This document shows, one piece after another, positions 46,639-54,776 of a stretch of 64,000 nucleotides of DNA (its first letter is position 1; every line of letters starts with the position of its first letter). Made by a program: the position numbers and the translations under genes. The DNA lies in assembly GCA_013141065.1 (NCBI GenBank), contig JABFRR010000016.1, forward strand, positions 188,147 to 252,146. The letters are read 5' to 3'. This DNA is from Bacteriovoracaceae bacterium (lineage in GTDB: Bacteria > Bdellovibrionota > Bacteriovoracia > Bacteriovoracales > Bacteriovoracaceae). The notes under the pieces were generated by a model. The model was not told the DNA's origin. It ran no database searches and worked only from the letters and a program-made list of their open reading frames with translations.

Positions 46639-47131
46639 TCGGATTTCTAATTGCAGAAGTCATGATTCCAGCTTGTTCAGTTGGAGCGCTTGCGCCAATT
46701 CCTGCTTCAGTTTCAGTTTCTTTTGTCTTTCTTACAAGATCCCCAAGAGAAGTCGTTGCAAGATATTCTTTCATGATAACACCAAGGTTCATGAAGTAGT
46801 TTTTTGAAAGATGGAATTCAAGAGAATTCGCAGCTTCAGCTTCAGTTCCTACGATATCACGAGCTGGATTGATGTTTTCACCAACACAGTCTAAAACATC
46901 TTTAATAGTGATTTGGTCTTGGTTTCTAGCTAGTACATAGCCTCCACCAGGTCCACGTACAGACTTAACGGCCTGGCCATTTCTTAGCTTTCTAAAAAGT
47001 TGTTCTAAGTAATGAAGACTGATGTTTTGTCTTGTTGAAATTTCTTGTAGTCTTACCGGATTCCCATTTGAATGAGTAGTAAGGTCTAACATTGCTCTAA
47101 CTGCGTAACGTCCTTTCGATGTAAGTCTCAT
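46619..47131 (-). CDS. Rrf2-family transcriptional regulator, IscR-like but without Fe-S cysteines
   Basis: A 170-residue winged-helix regulator beginning MRLTSKGRYAVRAMLDL, with the wing KSVRGPGGGYVLAR, the standard IscR DNA-binding domain. IscR proteins carry three cysteines after the dimerisation helix that hold a 2Fe-2S cluster; here the only cysteine is Cys82 and that region reads GENINPARDIVGTEAEA. The C-terminal 40 residues are an unrelated tail. It has a GGAGG ribosome binding site. It lies just upstream of the desulfurase gene and probably controls that operon. Confidence 0.82.
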   Translation of the reverse strand: MRLTSKGRYAVRAMLDLTTHSNGNPVRLQEISTRQNISLHYLEQLFRKLRNGQAVKSVRGPGGGYVLARNQDQITIKDVLDCVGENINPARDIVGTEAEAANSLEFHLSKNYFMNLGVIMKEYLATTSLGDLVRKTKETETEAGIGASAPTEQAGIMTSAIRNPIGEINQ

Positions 47132-47527
47132 TGGTCTTCCTCCATAAAAAATCCAATTGATCGTAACCTGATTCTAGAAAATACTTTTGAGAAAATCGTG
47201 TGTCGTCTGCTTCTATTAGAGACCTAATCCTTGATCTCTTTTTAGTTTTAATTTTCTTTTCTTACTTTCTATTCTTAGTTTCTTTTATGTTAAATCGAAT
47301 CTCTTGAATCGTTCTAACAAGAATAGTATGACGTGCGCGGATCAAGGAAGTCAATCCACTTTTTTCTATCATTTTATTGTAAGGTATTGAAATTAAGGTA
47401 ATCTAAAGCGTTAACTTCGGGTGATTTCTCAATAAAACCGATAGATTAGGTCACTTGATTCACTGCTTTTTATTGATAGAAAATATTTTTCTCAGACCAT
47501 TTTGATCGGAATATTTTGCCTACTATT
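47132..47527 (-). other. Gene-free region: regulator promoter and long 5' leader
   Basis: This 396-base gap separates tsaE from the Rrf2 gene, both on the minus strand. It carries a candidate promoter (47325-47354) and a leader of about 190 bases whose RNA side is rich in A and G between 47235 and 47286. No open frame above about 20 codons, tRNA or recognised riboswitch was seen. A GGAGG site lies just before the Rrf2 start. Confidence 0.6.
47325..47354 (-). promoter_or_regulatory. Candidate promoter of the Rrf2-desulfurase operon
   Basis: On the minus strand TTGACT (47354-47349) is followed after 18 bases by CATACT (47330-47325). This matches the candidate before prkA in its -10 and spacing. 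The predicted leader is about 190 bases. Confidence 0.5.
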
Positions 47528-47950
47528 CTAGAGTTTTTTGAGTATAAAATTGCGAGACTGATTTTCATTGATTTCTATATTGAGTTGATAGAATTTGAAT
47601 TCATCTCCAATAATTCTCTGAAGTTCGTGAAGATAAGGCATGCCCCATTCAATGAGAAAATAATCTTTCTCCTCTAGGTACATGGGAATTTCTAAAAAAA
47701 GAAGTTCTTCTTTTTTCTCGATTCGATAAAGATCAGCATGTAAAAGATTATCTACTTCATTAATAATCGAATAAGTCGGACTATTAGATTGTTTTTTATC
47801 GAGAAAAATTTTTGCAAAAGTTGTTTTTCCGGCCCCTACTGGCCCATCTAGGATTATTACACTTGGAGGCTGAATGACTTCTTTCATTTCTATTGCAATG
47901 TTTCCCAGATCTGAGACTAAAACTTTTTTCCAAGCTCTTATAATGCTCAT
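47528..47950 (-). CDS. tsaE: tRNA threonylcarbamoyladenosine biosynthesis ATPase TsaE
   Basis: A 140-residue P-loop ATPase needed to make t6A37 in ANN-decoding tRNAs. It has Walker A GPVGAGKTTFAK, SPTYSIINE, HADLYRIEKKEE and IEWGMPYL, the conserved TsaE set. It begins seven bases after pdxJ and ends the cdaA-pdxJ run. The partner TsaB/TsaD genes are not in this window. Confidence 0.92.
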   Translation of the reverse strand: MSIIRAWKKVLVSDLGNIAIEMKEVIQPPSVIILDGPVGAGKTTFAKIFLDKKQSNSPTYSIINEVDNLLHADLYRIEKKEELLFLEIPMYLEEKDYFLIEWGMPYLHELQRIIGDEFKFYQLNIEINENQSRNFILKKL

Positions 47951-47957
47951 TTAATAC

Positions 47958-48713
47958 CTACTTGAGTGGATGAGCTTCAAAAACTGTTTTAAGATTCTTC
48001 ACTGTGGTTGAGAGTCCATGAAATAGTGAATTGCAAATTATCCAATGCCCAATATTATATTCTTCAAAAATTTTATGTTCTAATAAAGGAATAACACTCA
48101 TGTCTGTTAGGCCATGACCTGCATGGGTCGCAATTTTATTATTCGTTAAAAATTCTTTAGCTGCTTTATACTGCTCAATAAATTTATTGATGTCATCGCC
48201 ATGACCAAATACTCGTGCATACTCTCCAGTGTGAATTTCAACTGCATCAATATTTAATTGAGTGGCCTTAATCAAAACTTCAATTTTTGCTTCTAAAAAA
48301 AGTGAGATCCTAACGTCTTTAATAGACGATTTTAATTTTTGAACAGCTTCTTCAATTCTAATGAAGTTGGCATCATCTAATAGATCAAGGCCCCCTTCTG
48401 TGGTTTTTTCTTGTCTTTTTTCAGGAACTATACAAATCCACTCTGGAGATGAAGCGATGGCAATTTCAACAATCTCAGGATTGACTCCCATTTCAAAATT
48501 TAAAGGTTTACCAAAACGCTTAGTCACTAAGCGAACCGTTTCAACATCAGTGTCTTGAATATGGCGTCTATCTTCTCGCAGATGAATGGTAATTTGATCT
48601 GCACCATTTAATAATGAAACTTGGGCAGCATCGACGACACTTGGATATTCTTCACCACGAGCTTGTCTTAAAGTGGCAACGTGATCAATATTTATTCCTA
48701 AACGAGGTATCAT
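47958..48713 (-). CDS. pdxJ: Pyridoxine 5'-phosphate synthase
   Basis: A 251-residue TIM-barrel enzyme that condenses 3-amino-2-oxopropyl phosphate with deoxyxylulose phosphate to form pyridoxine phosphate. It has the family start LGINIDHVATLRQARG, then ITIHLREDRRHIQDTD and the C-terminal AGHGL and IGHWIICNSLF. A GGAGA site precedes the ATG. It sits between glmM and tsaE. Because deoxyxylulose phosphate is one substrate, a DXS enzyme should exist elsewhere in the genome even though isoprenoids appear to come from mevalonate. Confidence 0.95.
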   Translation of the reverse strand: MIPRLGINIDHVATLRQARGEEYPSVVDAAQVSLLNGADQITIHLREDRRHIQDTDVETVRLVTKRFGKPLNFEMGVNPEIVEIAIASSPEWICIVPEKRQEKTTEGGLDLLDDANFIRIEEAVQKLKSSIKDVRISLFLEAKIEVLIKATQLNIDAVEIHTGEYARVFGHGDDINKFIEQYKAAKEFLTNNKIATHAGHGLTDMSVIPLLEHKIFEEYNIGHWIICNSLFHGLSTTVKNLKTVFEAHPLK

Positions 48714-48731
48714 GAAATCTCCTAAAATTTT

Positions 48732-50096
48732 TTAACCAATTTCTTTTGAAACAATGGCCACCAAACGATTGCATTCAGACTCAACCAACTCCGCATTATC
48801 CCCTTCAACCATCACTCTTAAAAGTGGTTCAGTTCCTGAATAACGTAATAAGACTCGTCCACGTCCATCTAATTTTTTTTCGGCTTCTTTTATAGCATCG
48901 TCAATGACTTTAACGGTTTCGATGGGTGGTTTATTTTTAACAACTACATTTTTGATATACTGGGGAAAAAGCTCGATTTCTAAAACAAGATCTTTAAGTG
49001 CTTTATTGAAATATTTCATGGCCTCAATGACTTTTAAACCACCGAGAGATCCATCCCCCGTAGTAGAATGTTTGCTAAATATGATATGTCCTGATGGCTC
49101 TCCACCCAAGATACAATTATTAGCGCGCATATACTCTATGATGTACCTGTCTCCGACTTTCGTACGAAAGAATTTTAAGCCTAAAGATTTAATATAAATT
49201 TCTAATCCTAAATTGCTCATGACGGTGCCAACGACTGTATCGCCTTTTTTTAATTCACCACGGGCCAAAAGTAATTTCGCAAATAAACCAATAATTTTAT
49301 CACCATCAATTAAGGTGCCCTCTTGGTCGATTACACTGACACGATCGCCATCTCCGTCAATACAAATTCCAATATCTGCTCGGTAGCGCAGCACTTCTGC
49401 TCTGGCCGCTTCAGGGTGAAGAGATCCACAATTTTTATTAATATTTTCACCGTTGGGGCTGATGCCAATTGAAAAAACTTCTGCTCCCAATTCTTGAAAC
49501 ATCATTGGAGTCACTTTGTATCCCGCTCCGTTAGCACAATCCAAAACAATACGCATTCCATCTAGGTCATAGTCATGGCCAAGGGCCGACTTCACTTGGA
49601 CAATATAACGACCGTAGACTTCTTTGAGTCTTTCAGCATTTCCAAGTTGAGAGCCGTATTTAGGTGGCATTAGTTCCGGATGCAAAATAAGATTTTCTAG
49701 CTCAAGCTCTACGGAGTCGGGAAGTTTATTGCCTTTTCCATCAAAGATTTTAATTCCATTATCTTGAAAATGATTGTGAGAGGCTGAAATCATCACGCCC
49801 GCATCTGCTCGCATATTATGGGTGACAAAAGCCACTCCAGGAGTTGGTAATGGCCCAGTTAAAATGACTTCTCCGCCTTGTGAGCAAACACCAGAAGCAA
49901 AGGCCATCTCTAACATATAACAACTCAGCCTAGTGTCTTTGCCGACAATAATAATAGGTTTAGTATTACTTGGATTAATTGACTGAAAATAATGAGTCAC
50001 CGCTCTGCCTAAGGCAGTAGCGACTTCTGCAGTCATTGGGTAAGCATTGGCCTTGCCGCGAATGCCGTCTGTACCGAAAAGTTTTCTCTCCGTCAT
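48732..50096 (-). CDS. glmM: Phosphoglucosamine mutase
   Basis: A 454-residue phosphohexomutase converting glucosamine 6-phosphate to glucosamine 1-phosphate for peptidoglycan and LPS. It has the active-site serine loop ISASHNHFQDNGIK (Ser106), the Mg site DGDGDR, the GGEPSGHI sugar loop and the C-terminal RYSGTEPLLRVM. The loop has His where E. coli GlmM has Pro. It lies 28 bases after ybbR, the common cdaA-ybbR-glmM order. Confidence 0.95.
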   Translation of the reverse strand: MTERKLFGTDGIRGKANAYPMTAEVATALGRAVTHYFQSINPSNTKPIIIVGKDTRLSCYMLEMAFASGVCSQGGEVILTGPLPTPGVAFVTHNMRADAGVMISASHNHFQDNGIKIFDGKGNKLPDSVELELENLILHPELMPPKYGSQLGNAERLKEVYGRYIVQVKSALGHDYDLDGMRIVLDCANGAGYKVTPMMFQELGAEVFSIGISPNGENINKNCGSLHPEAARAEVLRYRADIGICIDGDGDRVSVIDQEGTLIDGDKIIGLFAKLLLARGELKKGDTVVGTVMSNLGLEIYIKSLGLKFFRTKVGDRYIIEYMRANNCILGGEPSGHIIFSKHSTTGDGSLGGLKVIEAMKYFNKALKDLVLEIELFPQYIKNVVVKNKPPIETVKVIDDAIKEAEKKLDGRGRVLLRYSGTEPLLRVMVEGDNAELVESECNRLVAIVSKEIG

Positions 50097-50124
50097 AAAA
50101 CTATCCTTTTAAACAAATCAATTT

Positions 50125-50811
50125 CTATTCGTCTCTTTTCAATAGAGGACGTTTAGGAATTGTTTGTTGTATTTTATAAATGACTTTTACTTTAATTTCT
50201 TCATCATAAATCAATCTCGGGTCTAGATCTTCAATCGACAAGGTTAAACTACCCTCTTCTTTGACAAGTGTCGAAAGATTTATAGGTGTCGAGTCTACCC
50301 GGGAGATCTTTTTAATAATATCAATAGGACCTCGCACCAAAATAGATTGGGGGCTCGTGCTTACTTCCTTAAATTTTTTGTCATATGCGAGATTGCCAAT
50401 GAATTGGATGCGAATTGGCATTTCCAATTGTGCAATACGGTCAATTTCAATATTGGCATCTTTTGGATGCATGTCCAGAATATCAACTCCAAAAGGAACA
50501 TTAATCTGAGAAGGATGATACTGAATTTTAAAATTTTTTCCAAACTTTTGAAAATAAGGGTTTAAGTCTACAATTAACTTTTCTTTATTGGTAAAAACAT
50601 TGCCTATAAAAGCTTTTGAACCTTTAAGTTTTAAAGTCAGATGATTTTCTGTCAGGCTAGAAATTGCAAATCCCTTAGGGAGCAGATATTCAATTTGGAT
50701 TTTTTTTTCGATTTCAACGGGTTCACTATTTAAAACATAAAACCATAGAGAAACAGCAAAAAAGATGGCTATAATTTTTAGTGTATGTCTTTGGGCTTTT
50801 TCAAGTTTCAA
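50125..50811 (-). CDS. YbbR-like domain protein (CdaR type, regulator of CdaA)
   Basis: A 228-residue protein with one N-terminal membrane segment (about 10-27) and YbbR-like repeats outside, for example SLTENHLTLKLKGSKAFIGN and KKFKEVSTSPQSILVRGP. CdaR proteins bind and modulate CdaA in Firmicutes. The start codon is TTG at 50811, which overlaps the cdaA stop as TTGA, so it is translationally coupled. The family usually has three or four repeats; this protein is short, with perhaps two. Confidence 0.85.
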   Translation of the reverse strand: MKLEKAQRHTLKIIAIFFAVSLWFYVLNSEPVEIEKKIQIEYLLPKGFAISSLTENHLTLKLKGSKAFIGNVFTNKEKLIVDLNPYFQKFGKNFKIQYHPSQINVPFGVDILDMHPKDANIEIDRIAQLEMPIRIQFIGNLAYDKKFKEVSTSPQSILVRGPIDIIKKISRVDSTPINLSTLVKEEGSLTLSIEDLDPRLIYDEEIKVKVIYKIQQTIPKRPLLKRDE

Positions 50812-51623
50812 CGGACAATATCCTTGGTCTGGATGGGCCTAAGTGTGCCATCTAAACTTTCATTACTCCATATGTGACGGAGATATTGGCCCAGCTCTTT
50901 TTCTGTTTTACAAAGATAGAATATACCTTCAACACATAGATTGATTTTACCACTTTCTTCAGAACATGTGATAACTAATGCATCAGTAATTTCAGTTAAT
51001 CCTAAAGCTGCGCGGTGCCTGGTTCCCAAATGCCTTTCAATATCAAAATTTTTAGACAATGGAAGAAAACAACCGGCCGCACTTAACTTTGAGCTTTGAA
51101 TGATGATCGCCCCATCGTGAAGTGAGGAGCTTGATTCAAATATTGAGTAAATAATATCTGAATGTATTCTCGAATCTAAACGAGTCCCGGTATTGACGAA
51201 ATTGAGCAGGCCATGAGTTCTTTCAATAACAATTAATGCCCCAATTTTTTCTCTGGAAAGTGCCCCGCAGGCTTCAATGATTTCATCAATTTCAAAATCA
51301 TGCTCGTCTTTTGAAAATAAAGTCAGAATGTTTCTTTTAGTTCCGACTGAAGCCAGAGCGCTTCTAAATTGGTCTTGAAATAAAACCACCACAATAATAA
51401 AAAATGAATCAAAAAAATGTGCTAGGACCCAATTGAGTGAATAGAGCTTAAAAGTTATTCCAATCCAAAAAAGGCCAAACAAAAAGCCAAGACCTACTAT
51501 CATCTGGGCAGCTTTTGTTCCTCTCACAATCAAAAGAAGTTGATAAATTAAGACCGCTACGATTAAAATATCGATTAAATCTTTAATATTCAAATGATTA
51601 AAGAACGGACTCAAAAAGGACAT
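50808..51623 (-). CDS. cdaA: Diadenylate cyclase CdaA (c-di-AMP synthase)
   Basis: A 271-residue membrane enzyme that makes c-di-AMP from two ATP. Three N-terminal membrane segments cover about residues 14-80. A DAC domain follows with the catalytic DGAIII and GTRHRAALG motifs. The YbbR and GlmM genes directly downstream are the classical cdaA neighbours. Its start is 17 bases after the stop of the PilZ-like/GAF regulator, so it is probably in the same transcript. Confidence 0.94.
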   Translation of the reverse strand: MSFLSPFFNHLNIKDLIDILIVAVLIYQLLLIVRGTKAAQMIVGLGFLFGLFWIGITFKLYSLNWVLAHFFDSFFIIVVVLFQDQFRSALASVGTKRNILTLFSKDEHDFEIDEIIEACGALSREKIGALIVIERTHGLLNFVNTGTRLDSRIHSDIIYSIFESSSSLHDGAIIIQSSKLSAAGCFLPLSKNFDIERHLGTRHRAALGLTEITDALVITCSEESGKINLCVEGIFYLCKTEKELGQYLRHIWSNESLDGTLRPIQTKDIVR

Positions 51624-51640
51624 CTGCTAAACCTTAGCGC

Positions 51641-53611
51641 TTAAGCTGCACTTAAAAACTCATCATCTTCTTTCATGAACTTTAATCGTTCATCTTCAGA
51701 AAGATTGAGAGATTTTAATATATCTGTGCTCATTAGTAATTTTTTACGTAAAGCCTCTCGGCTAATTCCCATCGCTTTAGCCGCTTTGGATTTATTTCCA
51801 TTACAGCGTCTGATTTCAGAGTGAATCATTTCTCTTTCCACTAAAGACATTCGATCTTTTAATGAAATATTATGATCACTGACAAATGGAAGATCACCAA
51901 ACATTCTTTTCTTTTCAGAAAGATCAACTAATGGCGAAGCGGAATCTTCAATTTCAATATCAGTAATAATATGGGTCTTTGGATTGTATAATACTGCTCG
52001 CTCGACACAGAGGCGAAGTTCTTTAACGTTTCCTGGCCAATCATATTTTTTTAATTTTTCCATTAATTTAGGCGCAAAAGCTTTGAGTAAAAGACCTTCT
52101 TTTTTGCACTCTGCTTTTAAAAAGTAATCTACTAATAACTCAATGTCATCAGCTCGTCTTCTTAAAGGTTCCATAAAAACTGTAGCTTTTGAAAGATGTT
52201 CATAAAGCTCACGGTCAAATTCGCCATTTGATGCTAGTAAACCAAGGTCTCTGGTTGAAGTCGCAATGATTCTTACATCTAATGTAAATTTTGTATCTGT
52301 AATATGACGAGTTTTAAAAACTTCCATTAAAGCTTTTTGGTGTTTTAAAGAAAGCCCCCAAATTTCATGCAAATGGACAGTTCCCCCCTGACAGGTGATC
52401 AGTTTACATTCTTTTTCATCTGGCCCAAAAAGCATTTTACCAACTGCATCTTGATCCTTGTCACTACAGTGAACAATCTCAAAACCTTTTAAGCCTCTTT
52501 GTCCTTCAATATGAAGTATTTTCGCATATAACGATTTCCCAACTCCACGTTCACCTGAAATGAGAACAGGTGCTTCAATATCTTTTAATTTTACAATTGT
52601 GCTTCGTAAACTTGCCACATGAGGAACACGTCCGATGAAAGCATTTTTTCTGTCAAAAGGATTACTAAAACGTCTTATAAGAGATTTATCAGACATCGGG
52701 GTAAAATTATAGAATGCCGATGAAAAGATTAGAGACAAAACTTTCATGGTTTTTTCGTCTTCAATAGTAAAACGATCTTCATTTCGTTTATTTAAAACTT
52801 CAATGACACCAATAATTTTATCTTCTCTATTATGTATCGGATGACAAATAATTGATCTTGTTTCAAATCCATATTTTTTATCAAATGCTTCGTTAAAGCG
52901 CGTACTATCATGAACTGTATCAATATTGAGCGCGACTCCTGTCGTAAAAACAGAACCTGCGATCCCAACGCGGTAATCAAACTTAAGCTGTTCTTTTCTT
53001 ATCCCTAGAGCACAAATAGCTTCTAGCTCATTAGTCTCAGGATTGATGAGAAACAATGACGCTCGTTGAGCATTTAAAATTCGAATAACTTCTTCAAGCA
53101 TCGACTCAATAAATCCTTCTTTATCTCCGAAATGAGTTATGTCTTTAAAAAGTGAAAGGAGTAGAGAAAATATTTCGAATCCGTCAGTCGCCTTGGTGTA
53201 TCTTTCTTTAATGGCCGAATCAACTAAGCAATTTTTTAGTCTTTCAGAAGAAAATCCTAATATATAATGTTCAAGAAATTTTGAAATACTTTTATCTTCG
53301 TCGATTTCAAGTCCATAAATAATTTTTTGGTCATCTAAAGTCTGAGAAAAAGCCCTTACAACTTTTCCAGTAAGATCAAGATGATGTTTCTTGAATTGTA
53401 GTGATATAGTGAGTTCTTTACCAACTGAAATTCTCTCAGCAGTTGCAAAGCCAAGACCTGTAAGAGATATATCTAAAAGTTTTGCATCATTTATGTATTC
53501 TAATGGTGCACGATCACGGGATATCTGCACCAAAAATCTCAGATCATCCGCATCTTCAACAGGAATTCTGAATGATTGATAGAACTTAAATTCAGAAAAA
53601 CTTGCTAGCAT
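51641..53611 (-). CDS. PilZ-like, GAF and degenerate AAA+ regulator with Fis-type HTH
   Basis: A 656-residue cytoplasmic regulator. Residues 1-115 look like a PilZ domain, with DISLTG (residues 47-52) but no RxxxR motif in front. A GAF domain follows at about 160-300. The AAA+ domain (325-545) resembles sigma-54 activators and has Walker A GERGVGKS (353-360) and PLRRRADDI. It lacks the GAFTGA loop: only about 12 residues separate LFG and GG, and the Walker B region reads GGTVHLHE, with His415 replacing the Asp. The C-terminus is a Fis-type HTH (about 585-632). It may regulate without sigma-54 remodelling. It is the first gene before cdaA. Confidence 0.82.
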   Translation of the reverse strand: MLASFSEFKFYQSFRIPVEDADDLRFLVQISRDRAPLEYINDAKLLDISLTGLGFATAERISVGKELTISLQFKKHHLDLTGKVVRAFSQTLDDQKIIYGLEIDEDKSISKFLEHYILGFSSERLKNCLVDSAIKERYTKATDGFEIFSLLLSLFKDITHFGDKEGFIESMLEEVIRILNAQRASLFLINPETNELEAICALGIRKEQLKFDYRVGIAGSVFTTGVALNIDTVHDSTRFNEAFDKKYGFETRSIICHPIHNREDKIIGVIEVLNKRNEDRFTIEDEKTMKVLSLIFSSAFYNFTPMSDKSLIRRFSNPFDRKNAFIGRVPHVASLRSTIVKLKDIEAPVLISGERGVGKSLYAKILHIEGQRGLKGFEIVHCSDKDQDAVGKMLFGPDEKECKLITCQGGTVHLHEIWGLSLKHQKALMEVFKTRHITDTKFTLDVRIIATSTRDLGLLASNGEFDRELYEHLSKATVFMEPLRRRADDIELLVDYFLKAECKKEGLLLKAFAPKLMEKLKKYDWPGNVKELRLCVERAVLYNPKTHIITDIEIEDSASPLVDLSEKKRMFGDLPFVSDHNISLKDRMSLVEREMIHSEIRRCNGNKSKAAKAMGISREALRKKLLMSTDILKSLNLSEDERLKFMKEDDEFLSAA

Positions 53612-53707
53612 GTTAAACTCCTAAACTATACAAATAAGCTCAAAGTTCATATCGACCAAATTTAAGAAAATCTTGAATTTTGTGCCAATAATAATTTGTA
53701 GATCAAC

Positions 53708-54718
53708 TTAGTTAGGTTTAAGCCTTGAATTTTCCACACTTGGAATTTCATCTGGTACAGGAGATTTGGCAACATCCTGTTGCCTGACATTGTGAACGAT
53801 AACTTTATGCATGGCCCCTTTAAAAAGTGACCAGTACTCGGCATTTTTTCTAGCATCCGAAGAAGGAAGCTCCAAAGTATAAGTAGGAATATTCCTTTCT
53901 TGACCGGCCCAATTTCCCAGTGAACCTGGAAAAAAAGGGTAATCCTTTATATTGTATCCGTCAGCATCTTTACTCATTTGTATGAGAAGCTCTTGGGCCT
54001 TACCACCATCTGCTCCTCCATTCACTGGGTGCATTGGCCCATCATAATCAAGAACGGTTAATGGAGAATGAACTGAAACTATTTTATCTGGATTAAAACG
54101 TTTGATTAAATTTACTTGGAAAATAACTTCGGGTTCGCTATTAGGTTTTAGACCTGGATTTCTTCGAGGCTCTTTTTTAAACTTTTGAAGCCAAATTTTT
54201 CTCGCTTCGAGCATCCAGTCTGAAGTCGGAAAATTGCGATTTGGATCTATTCCTCTAGCGTTAACTCTGGTTGGTCTTTTTTTAAAAAAAGAATCTGGAT
54301 TTACTAGTGGAGAAACCAAGACAACTTTATTTTTAAATTCTTCACGAAGTTTACTATCTTTATTTTCTGGCGAATAAGCGTCTCTTAAATAATACATAAG
54401 ATCAAAACAAAATTTTATCGGTGTAATCTCATCACCATGAACACCACACATGACAATCGTGACATCTTTATCTTTAAAGCTAGGAAGATCTTCATCTGAA
54501 ACATCGCCGAAAGTTGTCCACATCAATGGATCCCCTAAGACAGAATTTCGGTAGTGAAGCCAATTAAAATCTTCACACTGGCTTTTTTCCCAACCATATT
54601 TTTTAAAGCTTTTATCGAGCTTTTCACAATAGGCTTTGATAATAGCAGGCTGCTCAATTCCAAAAGAATTGAGAGAAAAAATTAAGCAAATAAGGATAAG
54701 GACATGACCAAGTTTCAT
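53708..54718 (-). CDS. Secreted M14-family zinc carboxypeptidase-like protein
   Basis: A 336-residue exported protein with a signal peptide at about 1-20. The M14 zinc motif HGDE lies in MCGVHGDEITP, and a third ligand is probable in SVHSPL. The segment ARGIDPNRNFP holds the substrate-carboxylate Arg/Asn pair. Family members remove C-terminal amino acids or cleave murein peptides, and a secreted version could act on peptidoglycan peptides. It is divergent from the ATP-grasp gene with a 58-base gap. Confidence 0.82.
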   Translation of the reverse strand: MKLGHVLILICLIFSLNSFGIEQPAIIKAYCEKLDKSFKKYGWEKSQCEDFNWLHYRNSVLGDPLMWTTFGDVSDEDLPSFKDKDVTIVMCGVHGDEITPIKFCFDLMYYLRDAYSPENKDSKLREEFKNKVVLVSPLVNPDSFFKKRPTRVNARGIDPNRNFPTSDWMLEARKIWLQKFKKEPRRNPGLKPNSEPEVIFQVNLIKRFNPDKIVSVHSPLTVLDYDGPMHPVNGGADGGKAQELLIQMSKDADGYNIKDYPFFPGSLGNWAGQERNIPTYTLELPSSDARKNAEYWSLFKGAMHKVIVHNVRQQDVAKSPVPDEIPSVENSRLKPN

Positions 54719-54776
54719 AGTAGGTGTTATTATAGTCGCTAAGGATTTAATATATCAATGAAATTAGTGAGTTAAT

